Assembly (NCBI RefSeq): GCF_900129155.1
Contig: NZ_FQVF01000016.1
Span: 62,001 to 126,000 of the forward strand
Reading direction: 5' to 3'
Length of the DNA stretch: 64,000 bases
Origin: Marinomonas polaris DSM 16579
GTDB taxonomy: Bacteria > Pseudomonadota > Gammaproteobacteria > Pseudomonadales > Marinomonadaceae
In this document: positions 36,243 to 48,254 of the stretch, in pieces
How the letters are laid out: every line of letters starts with the position of its first letter
How positions within the stretch are numbered: position 1 is the stretch's first letter
Made by a program: the position numbers and the translations under genes
Notes under the pieces: model-generated
The model's database searches: none
The model's input: the letters and a program-made list of their open reading frames with translations, nothing else
Told to the model about the DNA's origin: nothing

Positions 36243-36413
36243 TTATACAGACCTAGCTTCGTCTATCTTGGCTTTCACCGCTTCGGCTTTTTCCGTCAGT
36301 TCTGAATAGAGTCTGATGTCGCCACCGCGTTGGGCTTGCATGGCTTTTTCTAGTAACTCGCCATATTCTTTGTCGAGCTTTTTAATCGGGTCGGACTTTA
36401 GAAAAGAAAACAT
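36243..36413 (-). CDS. Small DUF6435-like protein
   Basis: This is a 56-residue protein starting MFSFLKSDPIKKLDKEYGEL and containing KAMQAQRGGDIRLYSELT, then a Lys/Glu/Ala-rich helix. The K-x-L-x-K-E-Y..L..A-M-x-A-Q-R-x-G-D-I-R-x-Y pattern is that of the short, mostly uncharacterised DUF6435 proteins of gammaproteobacteria. It is predicted to be all-helical and cytosolic. AGG precedes the ATG by about 8 bases. It is independent of gltBD, which is followed by its own terminator upstream of this gene. Function unknown. Confidence 0.75.
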   Translation of the reverse strand: MFSFLKSDPIKKLDKEYGELLEKAMQAQRGGDIRLYSELTEKAEAVKAKIDEARSV

Positions 36414-36493
36414 AATTAGCCTATGGTTATGAGTTTATGGAGTTAATACGACGCAGACTGAGATTTAGATCGTTTTAACGTTACAAATCATCA

Positions 36494-36530
36494 AAACAAA
36501 AACGCCAACCAGACGAAATCTGATTGGCGC
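36494..36530 (-). terminator. Terminator of the gltBD operon
   Basis: On the minus strand CGCCAATCAGA and TCTGGTTGGCG pair over 11 bp (one G-U) with a 5-base loop, then TTTTTGTTTTG. It lies about 40 bases past the gltD stop. Confidence 0.82.
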
Positions 36531-36571
36531 TTTGACTAAAAACTACAAGGTTTCGAGCGAAGCAGTCGCGC

Positions 36572-37999
<1,428 letters not shown>

Positions 38000-38111
38000 C
38001 TATCTCCTCGGCCGCCTGTAAACAGACAGCGCTTCTCTCAAATGGGTCAGACTGATTCGTTCACAGCGCTTAGTTTGTTTCATTACAAACCAAGCGCCAT
38101 AACAGCGTGTT

Positions 38112-41100
38112 TTATTCCGGACGTTGACGAGTGTTTGCCAATAGCGCGCCTAAACTCGCGGCTTTTGGTTTGACTAGCCAGAACTTACCAATGTAGTCAT
38201 AGAAGTTTTCTAGGATCTCATGGCCCCATTCGCTGTCAGTTTCTCGGACGTATTCTTCGATCACAGAGCGAAGGTGTGAACGATACTCTTCCGTCAATTC
38301 CGTACCGATACGGTGAATTTCCACCAATTCGTGGTTGTACTTATCTACGAAGGTACGGTCTAAATCGAGTACGTAAGCGAAACCGCCAGTCATACCCGCA
38401 CCAAAGTTGTAACCCGTATTGCCAAGCACAGTTACCATACCGCCAGTCATGTATTCACAGCAGTGGTCGCCTGCGCCTTCGATAACCGTATGAGTACCTG
38501 AGTTACGTACTGCAAAACGTTCACCAGCAGTACCTGCGGCAAACAATTTACCGCCTGTCGCACCGTACAAACACGTATTACCGATAATGGCAGAATCTTG
38601 TGATTTGAAAACAGATCCTTTCGGAGAACGAATAACCAGTTTGCCACCTGTCATACCTTTACCAACGTAATCGTTAGCATCGCCTTCTAGGTACATATTC
38701 AAACCGCCTGCGTTCCATACACCAAAACTCTGACCAGCCGTACCAGTCAATTTCAATGTTAATGGCACATCAGACATACCTTGGTTACCGTAACGTTTCG
38801 CAATTTCACCAGACAAACGCGCACCGATAGAACGGTCACAGTTGGTCACCTCAAAAGTAAACTCGCCACCTTCTTTTTCTTCAATCACGTCTTTAACTGT
38901 GTCCCACATTTTCAAAGCCAATAGGCCTTTATCGTGCGGCGGGTTAAATGGCGTCTGACAGTATTGAGCTTTGTCTGCAGGGATCGCATCGTTTTTCAAG
39001 ATCGGTGATAGATCTAAATTACGTTGCTTATCCGTTTCACCCGGCAAGATAGCTAACAGGTCTGTACGACCAATCAAATCTTGCAGGCTTGCAACACCAA
39101 GTTTCGCTAACCATAGGCGCGTATCTTCTGCCATAAAGCGGAAGAAGTTTTTAATCATATCTACGGTGCCGATGAAATGTTCATCACGTAGCATTTGATC
39201 CTGAGTCGCTACACCAGTCGCACAGTTGTTCAAGTGACAAATACGCAAGAACTTACAACCCATGGCAACCATTGGCGTGGTACCAAAACCAAAGCTTTCT
39301 GCACCAAGAATCGCCGCTTTCACCACATCCAAACCAGTTTTTAAACCACCGTCTGTTTGAAGGCGAATTTTGCCGCGAAGATCGTTAGAACGAAGTGCTT
39401 GTTGCGCTTCCGCTAAACCTAACTCCCAAGGCGAACCCGCATGGCGAATAGATGTAATTGGCGATGCAGCAGTACCACCGTCGTAACCAGAGATAGTGAT
39501 CAAATCCGCATAAGCTTTCGCAACACCCGCGGCAATCGTCCCAACGCCCGGTTCAGAAACCAGTTTCACCGACACCAAAGCGTCTGGGTTAACTTGTTTC
39601 AAATCGAAAATCAGCTGCGCCAAATCTTCGATAGAATAAATATCGTGATGTGGTGGCGGCGAAATCAAGGTAACACCTGGAACTGCATAACGTAGACGAG
39701 CGATTAAGCCGTTTACTTTACCGCCAGGCAGCTGGCCACCTTCACCCGGTTTTGCACCTTGTGCGACTTTAATCTGTAGCACTTCAGCGTTAACCAAATA
39801 TTCTGGTGTGACACCAAAGCGGCCAGACGCGATTTGCTTGATCTTAGAGCGACGCTCAGTACCGTGACGAGCTGGATCTTCACCACCCTCACCAGAGTTA
39901 GATCGACAGCCTAATTCGTTCATCGCTTGAGCTAGAGCCTCGTGTGCCTCTGGAGACAAAGCACCCAAAGACATACCCGCTGAATCGAAGCGAGGTAGAA
40001 TATCTTCAATAGATTCCACTGTGTCTAACGGAATGGCTTTCGCTTTGTCAGACAAAGTAAACAAGTCACGCAACATAGACGCTGGACGGTTGTTCACTAG
40101 CTCTGTGTATTTGGTGAAATCTTCAAAGCGACCACTGCCCACTGCAGTTTGCAAATTGCGAACTACGTCTGGGTTAAACGCATGGTATTCCGCTTCATGG
40201 ACGTATTTTAGGTAACCGCCCTGTTGAATAGGTTTACGCAATTTCCACGCATTGCTTGCGATGGATTCTTGATCCTTTTGGAAATCTTCAAAGCGTGCGC
40301 CTTTAATACGGCTTGGAACACCTTTGAAACATAGATCGACTACTTTCGTGTCCAAACCAACTGCTTCAAATAACTGCGCACCACGGTATGAGGCAATCGT
40401 CGAAATGCCCATCTTAGAGATAATTTTCATCAGGCCTTTGTTAATACCTTTACGGTATTTAACGTGGCAAGCAATTGGGTCACCCAAGACTTCGCCTTTA
40501 TCAATCATGTCGTTGATTAAACGATAAGAAAGATACGGATAAACCGCTGTTGCACCAAAGCCTAATAGTACAGCAAATTGATGAGGATCACGGGCAAAGC
40601 CGGTGTCAGCGATGATGTTGGAATCACAACGCAAACCTTGCTTAGACAAATAATGATGCACCGCACCTACCGCCATAGGCGAAGGAATAGGCAAATGGCC
40701 TTTTGCTATATCACGGTCAGTCAATACAACAATCACGGCACCATTACGTACCACTTCTTCCGCTTTCAATCGCAAGTTTTTAATCGCTTGCTCAAGAGAA
40801 ACTTCTTCTGGGTTGTAATTGGTATTTAGACGAACCAAACGGAAACGATGATCATCTAACGCTAACAAACGGCTGTATTTACGTGGTGACAATACAGGCG
40901 ATGACAAGATAATACGGTTTGCGTGTTTTGGCGTTTCTTCAAATAAGTTACGTTCCACACCAATACAAGTTTCCAACGACATGACAACAGATTCACGTAA
41001 TGGATCTATTGGTGGATTAGTTACCTGTGCAAACTTCTGACGGAAATAATCTGTCACTGGGCGAGTCTGGCTAGACATAACCGCCATCGGCGTGTCATCA

Positions 41101-42563
41101 CCCATAGAACCTACTGCCTCATGACCGCTTTCTGCCAATGGACGGAAAATTTGCTCGCGTTCTTCAAAAGACACTTGGAACATCTTCTGATAGGTCAGCA
41201 TTTCTTCTTTGGTGAAAGGTTCAAACTCTAGAGAAGATTCTTCCAACAAAGATTCGATGCGAATCGCTTCCTGCTTCAACCATTTTTTGTATGGGTGCAT
41301 GGATTTAAGGCGATTATCGATGTCATCCGTGTGCAGCACTTTGCCGTTTTGCGTATCAATTACCAACATTTGGCCAGGACCTACACGGCCTTTTGACACA
41401 ACATCTTCTGACTTGTAGCCGTAAGTACCGACTTCAGAAGCAAGCGTAATAAAGCCGTTTTTAGTAATGACCCAACGAGCAGGACGCAAACCGTTACGAT
41501 CAAGCATACAAATAGCATGACGTCCGTCGGTCATTACCAAACCAGCTGGGCCGTCCCAAGGATCCATGTGCATAGAGTTGTACTGGTAGAAAGCACGCAA
41601 CTCTGGATCCATGTTTTCAACGTTTTGCCACGCTGGTGGAATGATCAAACGCGCAGCGCGGAAAATATCCACGCCACCAGTTACCAAAACTTCCAACATG
41701 TTATCCATGGAAGAAGAGTCAGAACCCGTTAAGTTAACAATAGGCTGAAGGTCTTGTAGTTCAGGAATCAAAGGCGTGCGTAGCTTGCTGCTACGAGCCA
41801 ATGCCCAGTTACGGTTACCTTCGATGGTATTGATCTCACCGTTGTGAGCAAGCATGCGGAACGGTTGTGCCAAAGGCCACTTAGGAAGCGTATTAGTAGA
41901 GAAACGTTGGTGGAAAACACAAATCGCTGTTTGCATTTTTTCGTTGCCCAAATCTTTATAAAAGAAAGGCAAGTCCACTGGCATCATCAAACCTTTGTAT
42001 GCCAATACTTTGTCAGACAAAGAACAGATGTAGAAGTTTTCGTATTGCGCTAACGCGATTTCAGTTTGGCGACGAGCGACAAACAAACGTGTTGCGAAAG
42101 TACGGGCATCCATACGGTTGCTATCAACAAATACTTGCTCGATACGAGGCAAGCAATCCATCGCGATAACACCAAGGCAAGACGCATCGATTGGCACTTC
42201 ACGCCAACCCACTACATTCAAACCCTCATCAGTCAATTTTTTCGTCAAAGTTTCACGTTGCTCACTTGCAAGCGCGTCATCTTGATCAAGAAACACCATG
42301 CCGATGCCATAAAGGTCAGACAAGGTGTGATTAAATAAAGCGTGTGCTTCACCACGTAAAAATAGATCCGGCTTTTGGATAAGAAGACCACAGCCGTCAC
42401 CTGTTTTGCCATCAGCGGCGATGCCGCCACGGTGTGTCATACATGTCAAAGATTCAATGGCTGTCTTAAGTAATTCATGGCTAGTATTGCCTTCCATGTG
42501 AGCAATTAAGCCAAAGCCACAGTTGTCTTTGAACTCGCCAGGACGATAAAGGCCTGCATTCAT
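38112..42563 (-). CDS. gltB: Glutamate synthase large subunit (NADPH-GOGAT alpha)
   Basis: This is the 1483-residue catalytic subunit. A class-II glutaminase domain follows a 14-residue propeptide; the nucleophile will be Cys15 ([13 protein letters not shown]) after cleavage. The central domain and the FMN-binding synthase domain follow ([38 protein letters not shown]). The 3Fe-4S cysteines are in [16 protein letters not shown]'s equivalent, [17 protein letters not shown]. The C-terminal GXGXG beta-helix ends the protein. Ammonia released from glutamine is channelled to 2-oxoglutarate. The ATG has GGGAG 7 bases upstream. A 517-base gap precedes it and holds its promoter. Confidence 0.97.
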   Translation of the reverse strand: MNAGLYRPGEFKDNCGFGLIAHMEGNTSHELLKTAIESLTCMTHRGGIAADGKTGDGCGLLIQKPDLFLRGEAHALFNHTLSDLYGIGMVFLDQDDALASEQRETLTKKLTDEGLNVVGWREVPIDASCLGVIAMDCLPRIEQVFVDSNRMDARTFATRLFVARRQTEIALAQYENFYICSLSDKVLAYKGLMMPVDLPFFYKDLGNEKMQTAICVFHQRFSTNTLPKWPLAQPFRMLAHNGEINTIEGNRNWALARSSKLRTPLIPELQDLQPIVNLTGSDSSSMDNMLEVLVTGGVDIFRAARLIIPPAWQNVENMDPELRAFYQYNSMHMDPWDGPAGLVMTDGRHAICMLDRNGLRPARWVITKNGFITLASEVGTYGYKSEDVVSKGRVGPGQMLVIDTQNGKVLHTDDIDNRLKSMHPYKKWLKQEAIRIESLLEESSLEFEPFTKEEMLTYQKMFQVSFEEREQIFRPLAESGHEAVGSMGDDTPMAVMSSQTRPVTDYFRQKFAQVTNPPIDPLRESVVMSLETCIGVERNLFEETPKHANRIILSSPVLSPRKYSRLLALDDHRFRLVRLNTNYNPEEVSLEQAIKNLRLKAEEVVRNGAVIVVLTDRDIAKGHLPIPSPMAVGAVHHYLSKQGLRCDSNIIADTGFARDPHQFAVLLGFGATAVYPYLSYRLINDMIDKGEVLGDPIACHVKYRKGINKGLMKIISKMGISTIASYRGAQLFEAVGLDTKVVDLCFKGVPSRIKGARFEDFQKDQESIASNAWKLRKPIQQGGYLKYVHEAEYHAFNPDVVRNLQTAVGSGRFEDFTKYTELVNNRPASMLRDLFTLSDKAKAIPLDTVESIEDILPRFDSAGMSLGALSPEAHEALAQAMNELGCRSNSGEGGEDPARHGTERRSKIKQIASGRFGVTPEYLVNAEVLQIKVAQGAKPGEGGQLPGGKVNGLIARLRYAVPGVTLISPPPHHDIYSIEDLAQLIFDLKQVNPDALVSVKLVSEPGVGTIAAGVAKAYADLITISGYDGGTAASPITSIRHAGSPWELGLAEAQQALRSNDLRGKIRLQTDGGLKTGLDVVKAAILGAESFGFGTTPMVAMGCKFLRICHLNNCATGVATQDQMLRDEHFIGTVDMIKNFFRFMAEDTRLWLAKLGVASLQDLIGRTDLLAILPGETDKQRNLDLSPILKNDAIPADKAQYCQTPFNPPHDKGLLALKMWDTVKDVIEEKEGGEFTFEVTNCDRSIGARLSGEIAKRYGNQGMSDVPLTLKLTGTAGQSFGVWNAGGLNMYLEGDANDYVGKGMTGGKLVIRSPKGSVFKSQDSAIIGNTCLYGATGGKLFAAGTAGERFAVRNSGTHTVIEGAGDHCCEYMTGGMVTVLGNTGYNFGAGMTGGFAYVLDLDRTFVDKYNHELVEIHRIGTELTEEYRSHLRSVIEEYVRETDSEWGHEILENFYDYIGKFWLVKPKAASLGALLANTRQRPE

Positions 42564-43080
42564 ACACCAACTCCCACAGTTGAAACGTAAAAAATAAAAT
42601 TAGATATAAATTCGATTATCAAGTGGCTGGGCTAAAAAGCGAAAGCGTGAAAGAACTCGCTTCGAGAATGACTATCATCTACCCAAAATACCACCGAAAT
42701 GGATGATCATACTACTCTGCCGAAGAGCACTACTCAAACGAGCATAGGCCTGACTTATGTTATTTTGGCGCTTTTTATAGGAGTTTTAGCGGCAAATAGC
42801 GAGGACTTAGAGAATTATCTATGGCTGGAGTTTTTCCAAACAGAAAATTCCACTGTTCATTCATGTTTTTCAGGGAATTACAGTGATTTTTACTAAATTG
42901 AGAGGTTTGCTATACAAAAGCCTCACAAAAAGAGGATTTGATGGCATTTTATACGCTTTGAATCAGAAGAAAACTCGGTATTGTCGAGATAAAACATAAA
43001 CTGCAAACGTAAAATAGCATGAGATGCTTTGCACAAAGTCACGAACGAAGCTAAAGACTAGACAAAGGTCTCAGCAGATA
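42564..43080. other. Long gap between damX-like and gltB genes (gltB control region)
   Basis: These 517 AT-rich bases contain no gene I can support. A 65-codon open frame on the plus strand (42699-42896) has one hydrophobic stretch but no ribosome site or known motif. The region should hold the gltB promoter and regulatory sites. I did not recognise a sigma-54 site, a clear operator or a strong terminator for the upstream gene. Confidence 0.5.
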
Positions 43081-44640
43081 TCACTGAGCTTTCTTAATAT
43101 CATCCTGAATACCACGAGCACTTCGCGCCCAAGGATTAAGGTCACGAATATCTTTAGGAAGAGATTCCGCTGCAGCTATCGCTTCGCTACGATTACGATA
43201 AGAACCATAAACCACGACAAACCAATCCTTGCCATTATGTTTTGACTTAAAATAACCAAAGGCATCCACACCGCCTTGATCACGAATAAAGTCCTGCACG
43301 GTTCCTTTATTGTGTGTTCCTAATAGCTGTAAGGTATAACGGTTTGGATTCTGGGATAGCCACCATTCCGTCTTATCAAAACGGTCTTGTGAGACTTTTA
43401 GGTTGGTTTGTTCATTTTTAGTTGGCACCATTTTAGTTGGTGCATCAACAGTAGGAGCGGCTTGCGCTAAAGGCGCCTCTGCACGAATAGGTGCAGTAGA
43501 AATAGCTGGAGTCATCATAGATGTAGCATTCGGCTGCTCAATAGATGGAGCATTAGACATACTTATCGCAGGCAATGAAGAAGTACCAGCTGGGATAGGT
43601 GGAAGTATAATTTCACCTTCTTGGCCGATCTTACGCTGCATAGCATCAATGCGCGCAATCGTCTCCGCTGAGGATTGCCCCTGCCGTGAACTTAAAGGAA
43701 TAACATTACTGGTTCTATCGGCCGTCGATGTCGAAGGCTTATCAGACTGTTTATCAGAGAATAATACCGCGACTAAAATGCCAAGCATAACCACGGAAAG
43801 CAGCGCCATATGCGCCAAAGGGAATCCCACCGCAAGGTTAAAGCGCATACCCGATTTTGGTGGCTTATCGCCATTGCCCATCATTGCTTGAGCAAGCTGG
43901 TTAATTCGACCTGGGTAACCACCAGACTCTTGATAAATTTGTTTCACTTGCTTGTCATTAAACGGCAAATTAATCCCGCCGCCAACCGCGCGTACACGAT
44001 GCAATAAGTAAGCACGTGTTTGCTCTAATGAATAAGGCGCTAAGGTAAATGAATGACTTAGTTGTTCATAACGAGAGCGCTGATAAGCATCAAGGTTACG
44101 TGATAAAGAGTATTCGCTGAACAACACAATATGAGGAACGGTTTGATTTTCAGTCGCCAATGACATCATGTCTAGCAGCATGCTCACCGCATCTGTGTTT
44201 AGCTCTTGGGCATTATCAATTAACACCAATGCCGCTTGGCCTTTCTCATCTAAATCATGAGAAAATTTAAGCAAAGGGCCGAAGGTGGTTTCATTCGGAG
44301 GTTGTGTGAAATGACTAGCAAAACCAGCATATATAGCTTGTAGCAATTGCCCTGCCGTCATCAGCATAGTCGCTTTAACGTGACTAACAACAGTGGTGTC
44401 ATCTTGATGACGAGCAAATTCCATCAAAAAACGACTTTTACCACTGCCTTGTGGCCCTTGAACCACAGACAGTAAACTACTGTAGCGACTCAAATGCTCA
44501 AGCAAAGCCAGTTGCTGATTACCTTCTTCAGACGCAAAATAAAGCGATGCATCCTTCGAGCCAAAAGGATCCCTCAGCGTTGCTTTTGGGGGCTGATTAA
44601 GCGCATCCTCTAGATCAAACTGAAAGTCTGGCTTAGACAT
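43081..44640 (-). CDS. damX: DamX-like cell-division protein: AAA ATPase + membrane segment + SPOR domain
   Basis: This is a 519-residue protein. Its cytosolic AAA domain has Walker A GPQGSGKS (62-69) and Walker B ALVLIDNAQ (137-145). A membrane segment follows at about 272-294, then a Ser/Thr/Pro/Ala-rich periplasmic linker and a C-terminal SPOR domain (about 436-512: RYTLQLLGTHNKGTVQDFI, WFVVVYGSYRNRSEA). SPOR domains bind denuded septal peptidoglycan. The position after aroK-aroB is the classical damX place, though the dam gene that follows it in enterics is absent. Unlike E. coli DamX, the ATPase half is intact. AAGGA lies 7 bases before the ATG. Confidence 0.9.
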   Translation of the reverse strand: MSKPDFQFDLEDALNQPPKATLRDPFGSKDASLYFASEEGNQQLALLEHLSRYSSLLSVVQGPQGSGKSRFLMEFARHQDDTTVVSHVKATMLMTAGQLLQAIYAGFASHFTQPPNETTFGPLLKFSHDLDEKGQAALVLIDNAQELNTDAVSMLLDMMSLATENQTVPHIVLFSEYSLSRNLDAYQRSRYEQLSHSFTLAPYSLEQTRAYLLHRVRAVGGGINLPFNDKQVKQIYQESGGYPGRINQLAQAMMGNGDKPPKSGMRFNLAVGFPLAHMALLSVVMLGILVAVLFSDKQSDKPSTSTADRTSNVIPLSSRQGQSSAETIARIDAMQRKIGQEGEIILPPIPAGTSSLPAISMSNAPSIEQPNATSMMTPAISTAPIRAEAPLAQAAPTVDAPTKMVPTKNEQTNLKVSQDRFDKTEWWLSQNPNRYTLQLLGTHNKGTVQDFIRDQGGVDAFGYFKSKHNGKDWFVVVYGSYRNRSEAIAAAESLPKDIRDLNPWARSARGIQDDIKKAQ

Positions 44641-44672
44641 AGTCGTCCTTCAACATTAAATAACTAACAAGA

Positions 44673-45779
44673 TTAAGCAAGGCTAGCTTGTTTACTCGCT
44701 TCAAGTGCATCCAAAAGACAGGAATTAAAGTCTTCCATCGGAAAATCCGATGTTACGATCGCATCACCCAATGCACCAAGCAGAACCAAACGCAAGCTTC
44801 CATCCAATACTTTTTTATCTAACGCCATGCGTTCCACAAAGCACTCGACCGTCATCTCAGCAGGCGGTAAGACAGGCAAATTTGCTGCTTGAAATAGTGC
44901 TACGGAACGACAGATATCTTGTTCCGTTAAATTCCCCATGCGCCAAGAAAGATCAATCGCTAACATACTACCTGCGGCAACGGCTTCACCGTGCAACCAA
45001 TTGCCGTAGCCCATTTCAGTTTCAATCGCATGACCAAACGTATGGCCTAGGTTTAAAATAGCACGAATGCCACCTTCTCTCTCATCTTGTGCAACCACAT
45101 TGGCTTTAGCCAAACAAGAACGATAAATAGCATCGCTAATTTTATCGCTATCCAACGCCATTAACTGAGGCATCTCTTGCTCTAACCAATCAAAAAATGG
45201 CACATCGCAAATCAAACCGTATTTGATGACTTCCGCCATGCCTGCTGACAGTTCACGCTGTGGCAAGCTCAACAAGGTTTCAGTATCGATAATCACAGCT
45301 TGAGGCTGATAAAACGCACCTATCATGTTTTTTCCAAGCGGATGATTCACACCTGTTTTTCCGCCGACAGAAGAATCAACTTGAGACAACAAAGTCGTTG
45401 GCACTTGAATAAAAGGCACACCTCGCTGATACGTCGCTGCTGCAAACCCAGCCATATCACCAACTACACCACCGCCCAAAGCGATAACAGTAGTAGTTCG
45501 ATTATGCTTTGCTTCCAATAAAGCAGACATGATCATGCCGTAAGTTTCTAGCGTTTTATATACCTCACCATCAGGCAAAATACAGGTATCAACTTTATAA
45601 TCTACTGATAGCATTGACACAATGGGTTCTAGATATAAAGGCGCAATGGTCTCATTGGTTACTATCATGACTTGTTTGCCATGAATCGCATCATCAAAAA
45701 GGGCTTTCTGCTGACGAATACCGCTACCAATAAAAATAGGGTAGCTACGATCGCCAAGGTCAACGGTTAACGTGCGCAT
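44673..45779 (-). CDS. aroB: 3-Dehydroquinate synthase
   Basis: It converts DAHP to 3-dehydroquinate, the second step of the shikimate pathway, using NAD+ and Zn2+ or Co2+. The 368 residues include the NAD-binding [20 protein letters not shown], the [19 protein letters not shown] loop and the metal ligand motifs GLICD..., [12 protein letters not shown] and [11 protein letters not shown]. Its start overlaps the aroK stop by one base (TAATG), the usual aroKB coupling. Confidence 0.97.
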   Translation of the reverse strand: MRTLTVDLGDRSYPIFIGSGIRQQKALFDDAIHGKQVMIVTNETIAPLYLEPIVSMLSVDYKVDTCILPDGEVYKTLETYGMIMSALLEAKHNRTTTVIALGGGVVGDMAGFAAATYQRGVPFIQVPTTLLSQVDSSVGGKTGVNHPLGKNMIGAFYQPQAVIIDTETLLSLPQRELSAGMAEVIKYGLICDVPFFDWLEQEMPQLMALDSDKISDAIYRSCLAKANVVAQDEREGGIRAILNLGHTFGHAIETEMGYGNWLHGEAVAAGSMLAIDLSWRMGNLTEQDICRSVALFQAANLPVLPPAEMTVECFVERMALDKKVLDGSLRLVLLGALGDAIVTSDFPMEDFNSCLLDALEASKQASLA

Positions 45780-46327
45780 TAGGATACAGTTATCTCCATT
45801 TTAAGATGGCGCTTGATTGCATCTAGCACCTTATTAGCGACAGAACGAGGGTGACGAGAATCTGTTTCAATAACTAAAGTAGCTACTTCTCTATATAGAG
45901 GATCACGTACTTCAAATAATTTTTTTAACGTTGCTCGCGGATCACCAGTTTGTAAAAGAGGTCGATGAGTACTTTTTGAGGTGCGATATAATTGTTGAGC
46001 AACAGAAGCGTACAAATACACCACTAGCGCATTTTCTCGAAGAATATCTCTATTTTCTTCGCGCATCACGATGCCGCCACCGGTTGCTAACACACAATCA
46101 CCAGTGTCCGATTCTGCTATTGAGGCCAGCGCTTGAGTTTCACGCTTACGAAAACCGTCTTCACCTTCCCGTTCAAAAATCCAAGGAATGTCTGCGCCGG
46201 CATTGTCTTCTATGACTTTATCGAGATCATAAAATTCTTTGCCCATCGATTGAGAAATCAAACGGCCTATCGTCGTTTTTCCTGCGCCCATCGGGCCTAC
46301 TAAAATAATATTGGGGGCTTTTATCAT
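45779..46327 (-). CDS. aroK: Shikimate kinase I
   Basis: It phosphorylates shikimate with ATP. The 182 residues include Walker [10 protein letters not shown] near the N-terminus, [13 protein letters not shown] (shikimate site), [23 protein letters not shown] and the lid arginine region [28 protein letters not shown]. The ATG at 46327 is preferred to an in-frame TTG three codons earlier; neither has a strong ribosome site. It is coupled to aroB and follows the secretin-like gene, as in E. coli hofQ-aroK-aroB. Confidence 0.96.
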   Translation of the reverse strand: MIKAPNIILVGPMGAGKTTIGRLISQSMGKEFYDLDKVIEDNAGADIPWIFEREGEDGFRKRETQALASIAESDTGDCVLATGGGIVMREENRDILRENALVVYLYASVAQQLYRTSKSTHRPLLQTGDPRATLKKLFEVRDPLYREVATLVIETDSRHPRSVANKVLDAIKRHLKMEITVS

Positions 46328-46369
46328 TGTATTCAATTACGTCGGAATTAAGCAGATTTAGACTGCGGC

Positions 46370-47551
46370 CTAGTTGACTGACATTTGTAGCAGCTTTGGT
46401 GTAATAAATACAAGTAATTCAACCTTTTCTTGCTGTTCTGATTGTCTTTTAAACAACTCACCTAACCAAGGAATGTCACTAAAGAAAGGAACCCGACTCT
46501 CGGATTCGAAACGCTCTTCTCGAAAAACCCCACCTAAAACAAGCGTTTCTTGGTTTTTCACTACAACCTGTGTTTTTAAGCGATTGGTTTTTAAGCTAGG
46601 TACACCATTAACTAAGTCCCCCACAGAATCTTGATGAATCGTTAACGATAGTAAAATGTGCCCGCCGTCTTTTACAAAAGGAGTCACCTCCAACATGAGT
46701 GCCGCTTGGCGAAACTCAATACTCACCTTATCATCGCTAACCGTTTGATATGGGACCTCGGTTCCCGATTCAATTCGAGCAGGCAGCCCTTCGGAAGTGA
46801 CAATTTTGGGCTTTGAAACTACATTAGCTAAGCCCTCGCTTTCCATCATATCCAAAGTAAGTGCCAATAAGCTAGAACCACCGATACTGGAAAAATCCAA
46901 ATTCGTCGTTGGCGTCAACGCGCCTAAATCAACTGCACCTCCGATAGAGGATCGGACACCATCAGATAACTTAGCTTGCCAGTTCACCCCAAACTGCGAT
47001 TGAGCTGTTCGACTTACTTGAGCAATTTGCGCACTGATTTCAATTTGTTTTAATGGTGTATCTAACCAATCAAGTGTTTCCTGAACCCCTTCTAAAGAAG
47101 CACAAGAATGGGCAATGATCGAATTAGTTCGATCATCCACAACTAAAGAAATAGATGGGTGCAAGGTTCGTAAATGTACACCAACATCTTTTGCTTTAGC
47201 ATGTTTCAACACCCAATAAGATCTCTGACACACAACGGATGTACGTTCGATGCTTTCTGCTAAAGGTGTTTTTGCGGGCATCAGCACCGCCACACGCCCT
47301 TGCCACTCAAGCTGAATATGTGGCGGCTGTGCAATTGCCTCCATCACATCTTTCCAGCTTGCATCTTTGATCGAAAGTGTTAATACATCATCAATTTCAG
47401 GACTAATCACCACGCTTTCATTCATTTGCGACGCTAGCCAAGGCAATACCTCTTGTAGCGAACGAGATTCAAAATAGACATCCATTGCCAATAAGGTACG
47501 TGGCATTATCAGAAAAAATACCAATAGCCATTGAAGCCGCAGCTTATTCAT
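46370..47551 (-). CDS. Short secretin, PilQ/HofQ-like outer-membrane pore
   Basis: This is a 393-residue secretin, about the size of E. coli HofQ and much shorter than full PilQ. The signal peptide is about residues 1-22. An STN-like domain (LPWLASQMNESVVISPEIDDV), an N1-like domain (LKHAKAKDVGVHLRTL, DDRTNSIIAHS) and the secretin core follow, with SKPKIVTSEGLPARIESGTEVPY, VTPFVKDGGHILLSLTIHQ, VPFFSDIPWLGELFKR and ELLVFITPKLL. The ATG at 47551 has GGGAG 6 bases upstream and overlaps the preceding gene by 8 bases. It probably forms a type IV pilus or DNA-uptake pore. AMIN domains typical of PilQ are missing. Confidence 0.88.
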   Translation of the reverse strand: MNKLRLQWLLVFFLIMPRTLLAMDVYFESRSLQEVLPWLASQMNESVVISPEIDDVLTLSIKDASWKDVMEAIAQPPHIQLEWQGRVAVLMPAKTPLAESIERTSVVCQRSYWVLKHAKAKDVGVHLRTLHPSISLVVDDRTNSIIAHSCASLEGVQETLDWLDTPLKQIEISAQIAQVSRTAQSQFGVNWQAKLSDGVRSSIGGAVDLGALTPTTNLDFSSIGGSSLLALTLDMMESEGLANVVSKPKIVTSEGLPARIESGTEVPYQTVSDDKVSIEFRQAALMLEVTPFVKDGGHILLSLTIHQDSVGDLVNGVPSLKTNRLKTQVVVKNQETLVLGGVFREERFESESRVPFFSDIPWLGELFKRQSEQQEKVELLVFITPKLLQMSVN

Positions 47552-48254
47552 CCTGAGCTCCCTTTTTACGCACAACCAATGCCTGCTCAGAACCATCTTT
47601 TGCCATCAAGGTTACTCGATCAAAAGATACATCATTCACGGTTAAACCTGCATCTGGCAACCAACTGCCCTCACTAACCCAATGACGAGCATTTTTGTAT
47701 ACAACTAACGCTGATGTGTTATCGCCTATTCGCATAGTCGACAATAGCTGCCAATCTTTTTGCTCAAAACGATTCATATATAACTTAGTGGGTAACCAAT
47801 CATGGTACTCCCGATTCGCCTTAGGAATCTTAATCGCAAACAACAAGTGTCCTTGCCAATATCCATTGCTTTCTCTTTGCCAAGATGCGGCAAGCAAACC
47901 TAAAGCAAACTGTGTTTCAATTTTTTCCAGCACTATTTGCCACTCGATAAGAGAAGCTGAGCCATTGATAGACCATTGCGTTGGTACTCCATTTTTAGTG
48001 TCTTCCACTCTATGTTGTAGCCAAGACTCGTCAAGCAAGCGCATGTCGTGTAATTGATTCGCTTGTTGCTGCGTTTTTTTCCAATCATTCTCAGCTCGGG
48101 CTTTCAACTTAGATTGTCGATTTAAATCATCTTGAGCCTGTGATAAAAATGGATACCAAACGGCAACTTGCAAGAGAAGCAAAAGCAGCACCACGGAACC
48201 GTTGATATTTTTTAATGACACACCGTTAGTTTTTAAATACTTCGATAGAAACAT
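47544..48254 (-). CDS. HofO/HofP (PilO+PilP)-like fused protein
   Basis: The family is recognised mainly by position and layout. The 236-residue protein has one membrane segment (about 19-37), a periplasmic coiled-coil-like stretch (SQAQDDLNRQSKLKARAENDWKKTQQQANQ) and a PilO-like middle. Its C-terminal part (about 175-232: LLSTMRIGDNTSALVVYKNARH, WLPDAGLTVNDVSFDRVTLM) resembles the PilP beta domain that contacts the secretin. The ATG at 48254 has AGGAGG 7 bases upstream and overlaps the previous gene by 29 bases. It occupies the place of the separate hofO and hofP genes. The fusion is my inference; homology could not be tested. Confidence 0.6.
   Translation of the reverse strand: MFLSKYLKTNGVSLKNINGSVVLLLLLLQVAVWYPFLSQAQDDLNRQSKLKARAENDWKKTQQQANQLHDMRLLDESWLQHRVEDTKNGVPTQWSINGSASLIEWQIVLEKIETQFALGLLAASWQRESNGYWQGHLLFAIKIPKANREYHDWLPTKLYMNRFEQKDWQLLSTMRIGDNTSALVVYKNARHWVSEGSWLPDAGLTVNDVSFDRVTLMAKDGSEQALVVRKKGAQDE

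Noticed and set aside
42699..42896. 65-codon open frame with a hydrophobic stretch in the gltB upstream region
   Set aside because: It has no ribosome site and no recognisable motif, and its composition is typical of chance frames in AT-rich DNA.
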